DNA of 64,000 nucleotides, from positions 18,223,001 to 18,287,000 of the forward strand of contig CM072336.1 in NCBI GenBank assembly GCA_036874045.1. Reading direction: 5' to 3'. Below the pieces are notes generated by a model. It worked only from the letters and a program-made list of their open reading frames with translations, had not been told where the DNA came from and did not search any database. How positions within the stretch are numbered: the first letter of the stretch is position 1; every line of letters starts with the position of its first letter. This DNA is from Cymodocea nodosa. Its lineage: Eukaryota; Streptophyta; Magnoliopsida; Alismatales; Cymodoceaceae. The position numbers and the translations under genes are program-made. This document shows positions 47,718 through 59,080 of this stretch, piece by piece.

Positions 47718-48440
47718 CAATGTCAGGACGTGGATGAGGACGTGGTAGAATGACAAAAGTGTAGAAAAGAGAGATGGAACTTCAGAAGATAGAAAGTGAG
47801 ATCAAAGACATTTACTCAAGGTATACTTTTTCTAATGAAATATTACATGAAATTAGAAAAGCTGTTCAAGACGAGAAAAATTTTTGTTGGAAATTTATTC
47901 GAAATTATGTTGAAACAAAGTTTAGACTAAAACAGACCAAACTTTCCACATTACAACTATGGAAACGAACTTTACAACCTAACCCTGCGGTTGTTACAAG
48001 TTTTGGACATGTACCTAAAAAATCGGTATAGTCTATCACTTATTATGGAAAGAAATGGGGACCAATGATAAAAAATGCCAATAGGAAATTAGAGTCTTTG
48101 TATTCCCAACATTATTTTCCCCTAGCTATTTTAGACGACATTCAACAATTTATTAATGAACAGAAAATTGCCATTTGGAAAATGGGCCTTTGTAGTGAAG
48201 GACAAAAAGTTTATCAACTAAAAATGGCAGAGGTTGAGAGCTTAAAACTCTATATTCCATTATTATCACCTAGGCATCATGGTGAAGGACCATCAAAATC
48301 ATAGGTGCCTTTAACAGGAGAAATTAAGAAAATTTTAGAACCTCTTGAACAACCAGAAACACTATAGACATATAGCTAGAAAAAGAATAAGACATTAGAA
48401 TATTTTGGACTAACTACAGGTGTACAAGGCATATTGCAGC
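47718..48440 (+). pseudogene. Envelope-like ORF, family B, N-terminal part
   Basis: Begins ATG at 47720 with a Gly/Arg-rich start (SGRG, GRGRMTK) interrupted by TGA and TAG. It continues as ELQKIESEIKDIYSRYTF, WKRTLQPNPAV and a second related block (ANRKLESLYSQHYFPLAI, EQKIAIWKMGL). The two blocks share the order LE/IKDIYSxY-F-IL-I-W, suggesting an internal duplication. It is cut at 48440 by the nested Copia and continues at 62693. Confidence 0.7.
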
Positions 48441-48744
48441 TGTTATGCAAAGAGAAGTGCGAAAAGGGAGAAGCTTGGACATGTGGAGAAGAAAGAAGAA
48501 GACAAAAGAGAAAAATGTGTGAAGCAAAAGAAACACCAAGGTTTAACGTGGTTCCCCAATTGGGTACGTCCATGGATGGAGCTCAACTAATTGATTCTCT
48601 TCTAAGTGATCACAAGGGGATACAAGATTCATCTTCATACAAAAGCACACGTTGGGGGCCTATTTATAACATTTGTGTACCCCAAGTAGCCAAGGACAAA
48701 AATACCCCTACGTGTAACAAACTAATTCAAGACACATAATAACA
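48441..48744 (-). repeat. 3' LTR of nested Copia
   Basis: 304 bp, with a TATA box (TATAAATAG on the minus strand, about 48660). The adjoining purine tract on the minus strand is ACAAGGTGGAGAT (48745-48757). Confidence 0.94.
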
Positions 48745-48817
48745 ATCTCCACCTTGTCTTGAATTTACGAACTCCACCTAGAACCAAACAAATCTCCATC
48801 TCAAAAGACCCGAAGGG

Positions 48818-50333
48818 TCAACTATAAGCAAACACATTAAGTAAGTCTAAGCAATGCTTAAACTTGCTTTCAAGAACACCTTCCGTAAATATATCGACTG
48901 GATTGTCATGTGTGTTGATCTTCAAAATCTTCACACGATCTTCTGTTCTAAGAAAGTGATAACGAACATCAATGTGCTTTGTCCTGTCATGAAACACATT
49001 GTCCTTCATTAGGCTAATGGCACTGAGATTATCATAGAAAATTTCTATTTTATCATATCGCAGACCAAAGTCTCCAAGTAACCCCTTCAGCCAAATACCT
49101 TCTTTTGCAGCTTCTATTATCGCCATATACTTAGCCTCAGTGGTGGATAAAGATATAGTAGGCTGTAGTGTAGATTTCCAACTAATAATGGAATCTGCCA
49201 ATGTGAAGACATATCTTGTTAAGGATCTATGCTGATCAACATCACCTCCAAAATCTGAATCAAAATATCCAGCCATACTACAGTTATGCTTAACTCCATA
49301 TATCAGTCTTACATCAGACGTGCCCTTCAAGTACCTAAATATCCTTTTCACGGCCTGCCAATGACTCTTCCCTAGATTTGACATAAACTTGCTTACAACA
49401 CTAAGAGGGTAAGCAAGATCTAGGTGAGTACAAACCATGGCATACATGAGACTGCCAACTGCTTGTGAATATGGAACTTTCTTCATGTACTCCTTCTCTG
49501 ATTGCGTCTGAGGTGCCATAGCAACTGATAATCGCAAGTTCCTATCATAGGGCGTTCCGATGGCTTTGCTTGAAGTCATGCCAAACCTGCTCAAAATCTT
49601 TAGAACATAACTGTGTTGATGGAGAAATAATCTTCCAATGTTCCTGTCACAATAAATCTCCATCCCAAGGATTTTACCTATCGGTCCTAAATCCTTCATT
49701 GCAAATTCAGATTTCAATGTGTCTTTCAAAACCTGTATTTCATTGACATCTTTGGCTACAATCAAGATGTCATCCACATACAAGAGCAAGTAAACAAATT
49801 CTTCTTTAATTTGTTTAATATAGACACATGAATCAAAACTACTTCTAACAAAACCAACATCTGTGATAAAAGAATCAAATCTTTTATACCATTGCCTAGG
49901 AGACTGTTTCAGCCCATACAAAGATTTCTGCAACTTTGATCTACCTCTTTCTACAAAACCTATTGGCTGCTCCATCTAGATGTCCTCATCTAAATCACCA
50001 TGCAAGAAAGCTGTTTTCACATCCAACTGTTCAAGTTCTAAATCCTTTATTGCAACAATTGCCAAAAAGACTCGAATGGAGGTGTGTCTAACTACTGGTG
50101 CAAAGACTTCATTGAAGTCCACACCCTCCTTCTGTGAAAAACCTTTTGCTACTAATCTTGCCTTGTATTGTATTCCATGATTGCCCTGTGTTCTTGATTT
50201 TTTTTGAACACACATTTGCAACCAACAACATTCCTGTCCTTGGGACATTTTACCAACTCCCAAGTCCTATTCTTATGCAAAGATTATAGTTCTTCTTGCA
50301 TAGATCCCAACCAATGTATGACTTTTGGTCCAC
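48818..50333 (-). pseudogene. Reverse transcriptase and RNase H of nested Copia
   Basis: From 50263: a partly frameshifted RT start, ARLVAKGFSQKEGVDF, FAPVVRHTSIR and DVKTAFLHGDLDEDI. After a TAG (49976) come LYGLKQSPRQWYKRFD, YVDDILIVAKD (catalytic YVDD) and LGPIGKILGMEI. RNase H follows with DSDFGGDVDQ, STTEAKYMA, DNLSAI and the end SKFKHCLDLLNVFAYS. Most of the polymerase and all of RNase H is open in one 385-codon piece. The upstream end at 50333 abuts the Ty3 element, and the frame resumes at 59081. Confidence 0.92.
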
Positions 50334-51782
50334 TATTTGCGTTTTCCCAACACTACACCAAAAAAACTTGGATTTGTTACTTCTGTTTTTGCTTAGTTAA
50401 TTTGTCTTTATGCCTATTCTTTTTTAGAAGTAAACAAACAACCTTTAATACAATTTAGATATTAATTCCAATTTGTACTTTAATTGCAAGTGCACAGTGT
50501 CTATTGTATCAGTGTGCAAGTACAGGTCGATCCCACAAGGAATTGCTAAAAAGTTTAGAACTGTCTATTTGTTAACAATCAAATTTATATATTCAATAAG
50601 CTCTCCGTTGAATTACAGTTAACTCAACGGATAAAGTTCGTTGAGTTATGGCTAACTCAACGGACTAACCTCGTGGACTTAAGTTAACTCCATGAGCCTG
50701 TCTTTCCTTTTTAATACTGCTATTTAAAAAGGAATTCGACCAACCATTGGGCAATTCCATAGATTGTAAATAACATCAATTAAGCTCTTTAATTTTAGTA
50801 AACACTGGATTTATCATTAAGCAATACTAACATTCAGATAATTCAAACAGTAACCATTAAAATCTTTAAGTCTTTTAAACGAACCAATTTCAGTAAACTG
50901 TAAAACTAAAACAAACATAAAACAATCACAACACTGACAAAGATAACATTAATCACGATACAACACAAACAATACTACACTCAAATACAACATACAAACA
51001 TAGATAAATTGTTTTTGGTATTTTTGTTTTAATATGAACATGGAAATGAGCGAAATGTGAAATGTAAAGTAATCTCACTCGATAGTAAATACTTCCGACA
51101 CTACATGCAATGCGATTACACCACTAAAAATTAAACCACTTACAATTCTGTCTCCTCTCCCTATAGAATCGCGAGTCCAGAATTGCAAGATAATCTTCTC
51201 TTCAGCATATAAGCATCAACCTGAAGCCAAGGCTAAAAGCTTTACGATCTCCTTAGATATGAGTCAGCGCTTGGTGAAAATGGCTTCCCTTCCTGCGATG
51301 CGATCATTCCTCATAGTGGTTGTCAGGCATTATGTTTGACTCGGAATTGAGCCGACATCAAGAAAGTATTCTCATAGACCTCCGATGGTTGGTGATTATG
51401 GTGGATATGGTGGTGGTAACGATGGTTGGTGTGATACTTCGGAGAATTGCCGATACTGTCTGTAGAAAGCTCGGTGCTCCTCCTTTGTATACACTGGTTG
51501 TCCATTGATCACACCTGCACTTCTTTTTCTTCATTCTTTTATATTTCTTCAGTAGTAATTGCTTCTGCTTGAATGATCAGTTGGATTTCCTTCATTCATA
51601 TCAACGACGATGATTTCTTCTCCCTACGCAATACATGCAATCGTGGTTTTTCTTCCAATTGTCCTGTTTCTGCAACCGCTACAATGGCATATTAGAAAAT
51701 AAATAGTCTATGGAGTTACAGGTAACTCAATGGACTTTCTTCGTTGATTTAACAATAAAACATGTGTCTTAAAGAAATAAGC
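50334..51782 (-). repeat. 3' LTR of Athila-like element, truncated
   Basis: Matches 56731-58180 of the 5' LTR, then switches at about 51783 to internal 3' sequence. About 0.9 kb of LTR is missing. Its outer end reads TATTTGCG where the other LTR has TGTTTACG. Confidence 0.88.
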
Positions 51783-52114
51783 TCGTTGACTAACTCAAGA
51801 CTCAACGGAGTAAGCTTGTTGATTTAAGCGTAACTCAACGGACTCCCTATATAAACAAATATAATAATAAAATTACTATAGTTAATAGTTTTTCTGATTA
51901 ACTTTTTTTTTCTCAGTTTAACCGATATTATGTTTCGGTCAGACCTAATTTTTTTCTGAAAATTAATATACATATTTTTTTATGTTCCGGTTATACCGAT
52001 GGATCTGGTCGGTTGAACCATAACGATTTTTATATTATATATATATATATATATATTTAATGTGTTTTTATTATTATTTTATATATATATATAAATATAA
52101 AAACTGATTTCTTA
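51783..52114 (-). other. Remaining 3' internal region of Athila-like element
   Basis: Noncoding. Corresponds to 33520-33978. Contains a (TA)n run (52034-52060) and TTTCGGTCA words. The envelope-like ORF expected beyond it has been deleted. Confidence 0.65.
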
Positions 52115-53292
52115 CTAAGTAAAACTCGAGTAATCCTCTACTCTAACTTCTTCTATAATTCCAAAGGAGCTTTTTGGTGCTTTTAGAATAGGTCTAAGTC
52201 TTTGTCCATTTACTTTAAATATATTCTGATTTTTAGGATTTTCAATTTCAATAGCTCCATAAGGATAAATATTTCGAACTATGTAAGGTCCTCCCCATCT
52301 AGATCTTAATTTTCTTGGATGGTTATGGAGTCTAGCCATATAAAGATATACTTCTTGTCTTATTTCGAAGCTTTTTGGAATAATTTTTCTATCATGCCAG
52401 AATTTAATTTTATCTTTTTCTCTTACAGTTTTCGAATAAGCTTCATTTCTAAATTCTTCTAATTCAATTAGTTGCATTTTTCTATTTTCAACAGCTTGAT
52501 TTAAATTAGTGTTCAGAGTTTTTAATGCCCAATAAGCTTTATGTTCAATTTCAGCAGGTAAATGACAACTTTTTCCATATACTAGCCTAAAAGGTGACAT
52601 ACTTAAACTCATTTTATAAGTAGTTCTATAAGCCCAAAGTGCATCTATCAATCTATTAGCCCAATCTATTCTAGTAGGATTTACTACTTTTTCTAAGATT
52701 AACTTAATTTGTTTGTTTGCACTTTCTACTTGTCCACTTGTTTGCAGATGATATGATGTTGCAATTTTGTGGTTTACTCCATATTTCTTCATTAAGGCTT
52801 CAAAACTTCTATTACAGAAATGAGTTCCTCTATCAATGATAATAGCTTTAGGTATTCCAAATCTGGCAAATATATTTGTTCTTATAAATTGTATTACCAC
52901 TTTGTTATCATTAGTTTTTGTAGAAATAGCTTCTATCCATTTAGATACATAATCCACCCCCAAATTAAGCAATATTTATGAGCATCTTTGAATAGTGTTG
53001 GCCAATAAAACCCACATTGTAGAATTTTTGCAGCAATTTTCCCTGAACCAAAATGCCCTCCACAAGCTTGGTCATGACAGAAAGACAATATGCTTGGATA
53101 TTCAGTTTCTGGAACACACCTCCTTAAAACCAGATCAGGACATTTCTTAAATAAGTATGGGTCTTCCCAATAGTAATATTTTACTCTTGAGAAAAACAAT
53201 TTCTTATCCTGTCTATTCCAATCCTTAGGTGTTAAACCAGTAACTAAGTAATTAACTATGTCTGCATACCAAGGCATTGTGTTGATGGTCAT
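52115..53292 (-). pseudogene. Integrase of Athila-like element, internal deletion
   Basis: The zinc-binding N-terminal domain (HDQACGGHFGSGKIAAKIL ... AHKYC) is in the 53292-52933 piece. It jumps in a different frame to [12 protein letters not shown] at about 52970. The region present in the other copy (34889-34800), with [13 protein letters not shown] and the first catalytic Asp, is missing. Downstream parts are good: [34 protein letters not shown], and a C-terminal LRSRWGGPYIVRNIYPYGAI region to a stop at 52115. Integration activity is not expected. Confidence 0.92.
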
Positions 53293-53415
53293 TAATTGTT
53301 CATCAGGAAAATTATCCTTAATTTCAATATTTGATTTTTTTATTTGTAATCTTGATAAATGATCTGCTACTACATTCTCACAACCTTTTTTATCTTTAAT
53401 TTCTAGATCAAATTC
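53293..53415 (-). pseudogene. RNase H to integrase linker of Athila-like element
   Basis: Short stretch between the RNase H stop at 53416 and the integrase zinc domain. It encodes EFDLEIKDKKGCENVVADH-like residues in the frame, as usual for the RNase H end, and belongs to the same polyprotein. Confidence 0.6.
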
Positions 53416-54405
53416 TTATAATAATAATATCCATCGTATCAATCTAGGTTTAGTCTCTTTTTTCTTTATTAGATGTTTTAAAGATGAATGATCCGTGCAT
53501 ACTATCACTTTAGTTCCAATCAGATATGATCTAAACTTTTCTAAGGCAAACACAACAGCTAATAATTCTTTTTCCGTAGTTGTGTAATTAACTTGAGCAT
53601 CATTTAAGGTTTTGCTTGCATAATGAATCACTCTAGGAGATTTTTCTATTTTCTGTCCTAACACTACTCCTACAGCAAAATCAAAAGCATCGCACATTAA
53701 TTCAAATGGATGGTTCCAATCAGGTGCTTGAATTATAGGAGTTGAAATTAAGCTAGTCTTAAGTCTGAAAAATGCTTCATTGCAATTTTTATCAAAGTTA
53801 AATGGGACATCTTTTAATAGATTAGTTAAAGGTCTAGCTATTTTGCTAAAGTCTTTAATAAATCTTCTATAAAAACCAACATGTCCTAGAAATGATCTAA
53901 TATCTTTTACTGATTTAGGTTCTGGTAGATTAGAAATTACTTCTATTTTAGCTTTATCTACTTCCAACTCTTTCTTAGAAACAACATGCCCTAAGACTAT
54001 TCCTTGTTTAACCATGAAGTGACATTTTTCCCAATTTAAAACCAGATTTTTTTCCACACAGCGTTTTAATATTTGGTCTAAATTGCTTAAACAAACATCA
54101 TATGAGTTGCCATATATAGTAAAATCATCCATAAATATTTCTAAGAAATCTTCAGTCATTCCAGTAAATATGCCCTGCATACACCTTTGAAAGGTAGCTA
54201 GCGCATTGCATAATCCGAATGGCATTCTCTTAAAAGCATAAGTTCCATTAAGACAGGTGAACATTGTTTCCTCTTGATCCTCTAATGCTACTGGAATTTG
54301 ATTATAACCTGAATACCCATCTAGGAAACAAAAATATTCTTGCCCTGCTAATCTTTCCAGCATTTGATTTATAAAAGGTAAGGGAAAATGATCTTTCCTA
54401 GTCAC
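53416..54405 (-). pseudogene. Reverse transcriptase and RNase H of Athila-like element
   Basis: 329 open codons: [45 protein letters not shown], the catalytic FMDD at 91-94, [13 protein letters not shown] and [16 protein letters not shown]. RNase H carries CDAFD (238-242), Glu280 and Asp305 (TDHSSLKHL). It ends at a stop after RWILLL. The start overlaps the protease piece by 4 bases with a frame or stop break, so RT was once continuous with it. The polymerase motif is intact. Confidence 0.94.
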
Positions 54406-55580
54406 AACATTTTATAGTCTATACATACTCTCCAGCCTGATTGAATTCTAGTAGGTATCAAGTCTTGACTTTCATTCCTAATAACTGTTAATCCTGATTT
54501 CTTGGGAACTACATGGATTGGGCTAACCCACGAGCTATCAGAAATCGGATAAATTATGTCATTATCTAACCATTTCACTATTTCCTTCTTGACTACTTCT
54601 TTAAGGTTTGGATTTAATCTCCTCTCAGGAATTCTAACAGATTTAGCATTCTCTTCTAAATATATGTGGTGACAGCATAAAGTTGAACTTAACCCTTTTA
54701 TATCAGTCATAGTCCATCCTATTGCTTCTTTATAACTTTTTACTACATCTTTTAATTTATCTATTTGATCCTCTTTTAAATCTAAAGCAATAATGATTGG
54801 ACAAGTTTGTTTATCTTCTAGAAATATATAGGTTAATTCAGGAGGTAAATGTTTTAATTCTAAATGTTGCCCATCAGAAGCTAGAGCTCCTAATTGAACA
54901 TCGTCATTTTCTAAATTAATTTCTTCTAGATCTCCTTCTATATTTATGCTTTCACTTTCCTCTAAAGTTTCAGAATTGATTTGCCTATTTAATTCTTCTT
55001 GAATCACATCATCTAACATATCTCCTTCATCCTCTAAAATGTTTATAGTATATAAGGACATTTCTAATTCCTCAAACCTTTCTGGTTTGAAAATATTTAA
55101 TTGAGTATCCTCATTACCATATGCTAGCTTCATTACTCTAGTTTTACAATTTATAACATCCCCTGATGTTGCTAAAAATGGCCTTCCCAAAATTAAAGAT
55201 GTATCACTATTTTTATGCTTAATTTGTTGGGAATCCAAAATTACAATATCAATAGGATATATAAAATTTTTTATTTTAATTAAGGCATCCTCTATTTTTC
55301 CTCTAGGGTATCTTATACTTCTATCAGCTAATTGAATAACCGTACTAGTAGGAGTTAAGCCTTCTAATCCTAAGGATGCAAATATATCACTTGGCATAAC
55401 ATTTATACCTGCACCTAAGTCTATTAAGGTTCTTTCTAGAATGGTGTTTCCTATGGTGCATGATATAACAGGGATTCCAAGATCAGATAACTTTTTAGGA
55501 ATTTGTGGTAGAAATAGGGAACTACTTTGCTTAGCTAAAAAGACCTTTCTAAAAACTTTTCGCTCTCTTTTCTTAGTACA
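54402..55580 (-). pseudogene. Aspartic protease and RT N-terminus of Athila-like element
   Basis: Reads CTIGNTILERTLIDLGAG, NVMPSDIFASLGL (protease), LADRSIRYPRGKIED and ILGRPFLATSGDVI, then an acidic linker and the RT start ([45 protein letters not shown]). The DLGA motif is the protease active site in this lineage. The upstream stop is a TAG near 55580. Confidence 0.9.
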
Positions 55581-55616
55581 CTAATCCTTCAGAAATTTAG
55601 CACAAGGTGGCATTTT

Positions 55617-56609
55617 CTACAATAGATCTAATAAAGGAATGTTAACTTGTACTTTTTCAAAAATTTCTCTGATTTTTTCTTGTTTTTCAAGTATTATTTG
55701 TTGTAATCTTTCAAGATAGGGTGCTAAAGATTTTGATTTCAAAGATGTTTTTTCTTTCATTTGATTTGTTTGATCCTTTTTAGCTTCATTAGCAAATTCA
55801 GATTGTTCTTTAGTGATTTCTAGATTTTCAGCTATTACATTTTCATTATCATTTTGATTTTTACTCTTATCCACCTTCATATCATTTTCATTTTGAGTTC
55901 TTGGTGGTATATCAGTTCTAGATCTTAATGTTACACATACCTCTTCCAGATTTTCATTACTCTTATGATGTTTTTGTATATCATTTTCGTAATTATGATC
56001 TTCAATTGTTTTTAGTTTTAAAGTGCATTCTTTAAATTCTCTTGCATTAATATTTTCTTTTGGCTGTGTATTTTGCAAATTATGCAGGTATATAACATTA
56101 TAATTTTCATTGTCCTGTTGCATAACTTATATTTTCATTGTATATTCATCTAATGCTTTTAGTTTTCTTTCCAGATCATCTAATTTCATTGCACTCAATT
56201 TTTGATCAATTTTCATTATGGTTTTTTCAGTTTTGTAAATTATATCCTTTTTAGGTTCTGAATATGCTTCCTTATAATTTAATTGGTTGACTTCTTGTTG
56301 CTGACACATAAAGTATTCCAGTTTGTCAAGGTTTTGCTCTATACTACGCTCTAGTCTGTCATACCTATCCCAAACTTCCGTGTCTCTCAACATATTACAC
56401 ATTTTATACTGGCCATCAGTTGGGTAAACTATAGGATTCTCATACTCGGCTCTATTATATTGAGGATAATTCATTTGTTGTTCATAGGATCTAACCATTT
56501 GTAAATGTTTCAGTTTCAAACAGTTAGATATGTCATGTCATTCAGAATTGCAGAATTCACATATGCTAATTACAGGTTTTAGAAATCTTTGAGCATAAGC
56601 ATATGTCAT
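55617..56609 (-). pseudogene. Gag remnant of Athila-like element without capsid
   Basis: The first ATG (56609) lies about 100 bases after the primer site and begins MTYAYAQRFLKPVISICEFC. A zinc-knuckle-like CEFC...H....C follows, with a TGA inside it. Then come KMCNMLRDTEVWDRYDRLER and a coiled Lys/Glu-rich region (56519-56127). A further piece (56123-55617) ends in KVQVNIPLLD, the conserved link to protease. The Retrotrans_gag capsid region seen at 28956-29540 is absent. Confidence 0.75.
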
Positions 56610-56706
56610 ATTCTCAATTACTGAAGAAAACACACAACTCTCTGGCTATTAAAACAAAATAGCTCTAACAGTTGCTTATATTAATTCAAATCAATTCAAT
56701 TCAATT

Positions 56707-56723
56707 CCCCGGCAACGGCACCA
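56707..56723 (-). other. Primer-binding site of Athila-like element (tRNA-Asp)
   Basis: The plus strand reads CCCCGGCAACGGCACCA, matching 16 of 17 bases of plant tRNA-Asp 3' end with CCA. It is separated from the LTR by 7 bases. tRNA-Asp is the usual Athila primer. Confidence 0.9.
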
Positions 56724-56730
56724 TAAAACT

Positions 56731-59075
56731 TGTTTACGTTTTCCCAATACTACACCATAAAAACTTGGATTTGTTACTTTTGTTTTTACTTAGTTAATTT
56801 ATCTTTATGCCTATTCTTTTTTAGAAGTAAACAAACAACCTTTAATACAATTTAGATATTAATTCCAATTTGTACTTTAACTGTAAGTGCACAGTGTCTA
56901 TTGTATCAGTGTGCAAGTACAGGTCGATCCCATAGGGAATTGCTAAAAAGTTTAGAACTGTCCGTTTGTTAACAATCAAATTTATATATTCAATAAGCTC
57001 TAGTTGAATTACAGTTAACTCAACGGATGAAGTTCGTTGAGTTATGGCTAACTCAACGGACTAACCTCGTGGACTTAAGTTAACTCCACGAGCCTGTCTT
57101 TTCTTTTTAATATTGCTATTTACAGAGGAATTTGGCCAACCATTGGGCGATTCCATAGATTGTAAATAACATCAATTAAGTTCTTTAATGTTAGAAAACA
57201 CTCGATTTATTATTAAACAATATTAACATTCAGATAATTCAAATAGTAACCATTAAAATCTTTAAGTCTTTTAAACGAACCAATTTTAGTAAACTGTAAA
57301 ACTAAAACAAACATAAAATAATCACAACACTGACAAAGATAACATTAATCACAATACAACACAAACAATACTACACTCAAATACAACATACAAACATAGA
57401 TAAATTGTTTTTGGTATTTTTGTTTTAATATGAACATGGAAATGGGCGAAAGGTGAAATGTAAAGTAATCTCACTCGATAGTAAATACTTCCGACACTAC
57501 TTGCAACGCGATTACACCACTGAAAATTAAACCACTTACAATTCTATCTCCTCACCCTATAGAATCGTGAGTCCAGAATTGCAAGATAATCTTCTCTTCA
57601 ACATATAGGCATCAACCCAAAGCCAAGGCTAAAAGCTTTACGATCTCTTGAGATATGAGTCGGCGCTTGGTGAAAATGGCCTCCCTTCCCGCGACGCGAT
57701 CACTCTTCACAATGGTTGTCAAGCACTGTGTTTGGCTCGGAATTGAGCCGACATCAAGAAAGTATTCTCATAGACCTCCGATGGTTGGTGATTATGGTGG
57801 ATATGGTGGTGGTAACGATGGTTGGTGTGATACTTCGGAGAATCACCGATATTGTCTGCGAAAAGCTCGGTGCTCCTCCTCTATATACATTGGTTGTCCA
57901 TCGATCACACCTACACTTCTTTTTCTTCATTCTTTTATATTTCTTCAGTAGTAATTGCTTCTGCTTGAATGATCGGTTGGATTTCCTTCATTCATATCAA
58001 CGACGATGATTTCTTCTCCTTGCGCAATACATGTAATCATGGTTTTTCTTCCAACTGTCCTGTTTCTACAACTACTACAGTGGCATATTAGAAAATAAAT
58101 AGTCCAAGGAGTTACAGGTAACTCAATGGACTTTCTTCGTTGATTTAACTATAAAACACGTGCCTTAAAGAAATAAGCCGCTAACATAACGCGTTACCTT
58201 AGTGTGTATTCATGTAACTCAACGCATATAGTTATGCTAACTTAACGAGTTAAACATGTGCATCTCACGTGATATACTAAAGCACTTAAATTCAACACAT
58301 GCATAAATTTAACTATCTAATACTTAGGTGCATTTCGGATACTAATAAACTTAACTATCCGATGCTCAGATGCATTTCAGATAGTTATAAACTTAACTCA
58401 CTGATATATAACTTAAGTAAATCTACTAGATCTCGACACGTGTCAGCAGTAGTTTAATAATAAAATACCCATTTTGGAGAGTTACAGGTCTAATTATCCA
58501 ATGCTCAGATGCATTTCAGATAGTTACAGCTAACTCACCAAAAATCCACTTAAGTCACTTTACTAGAACATGACACGTGTCCATAGCTATTTTATAAATA
58601 AAAAGAGATTTCGAAGGGTTACACATATAACTGTCCGATGCCCAGCTACAATTTCGGATAGTTAGAGATAACTCACCGAAAGTTCACTTAAGTCATGCAT
58701 TATGGTTTTGACACGTGTACTTCTGGAAATAATAAAATATTCTTTCAAAACATAATTGTTCAGCAATATAAACATAACTATCTGAAATATTCGGTATGTT
58801 AAACATAACTGTCCGAAATATGTTCGGTATGTTAAACATAACTGTCCGAAATATCAGAAAATTCGGATACTTAAGAATTTCACAGCTTGCAACTTACTGA
58901 CAGTTCAGAAATGTACTAAATTGACATTAATTCTTCAAAATTAAGTAGATTCTTTAATTAAAGCATATAGTAGTGCAATTATAACATAATGACTTAATTC
59001 TCATATGATAAGCTAAATATTATGCAATTAACCATCATTTAACAGTTAATAATATACACTTTTTCATTCTAAACA
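56731..59075 (-). repeat. 5' LTR of Athila-like element
   Basis: 2345 bp, TGTTTACG ... TTCTAAACA with TGTTTA/TAAACA ends. 58190-58860 holds three or four degenerate repeats of about 130 bp, each with GATAGTTA, ACTTAAGT and GACACGTGT words, and a doubled GTTAAACATAACTGTCCGAA near 58785-58850. 57640-57900 is a GC-richer block with an open frame on the plus strand. Confidence 0.92.
57655..57951 (+). other. Conserved GC-richer block of Athila-like LTR with antisense open frame
   Basis: The frame MSRRLVKMASLPATRSL ... YSHRPPMVGDYGG recurs with substitutions at 31689-31877 and 51268-51420 (one stop), and decayed on the minus strand at 6800-6960. It is always antisense to the element. It has no known protein similarity. 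Most likely conserved regulatory or transcribed LTR sequence rather than a gene. Confidence 0.4.
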
Positions 59076-59080
59076 TCCAC

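Larger units (their letters stand above)
50334..59075 (-). mobile_element. Athila-like Ty3 retrotransposon with internal deletions
   Basis: 8742 bp with the duplication TCCAC (50329-50333 and 59076-59080), a tRNA-Asp primer site, and a protease-RT-RNase H-integrase order on the minus strand. The host Copia reading frame continues exactly across the duplication. The 5' LTR is full length (2345 bp). The 3' LTR has lost its U3 end together with the purine tract and any envelope-like ORF. Gag lacks the capsid domain and integrase lacks its first catalytic Asp. Conserved motifs (DLGAGINVMP, FMDDF) place it with Athila-type elements. Confidence 0.92.
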
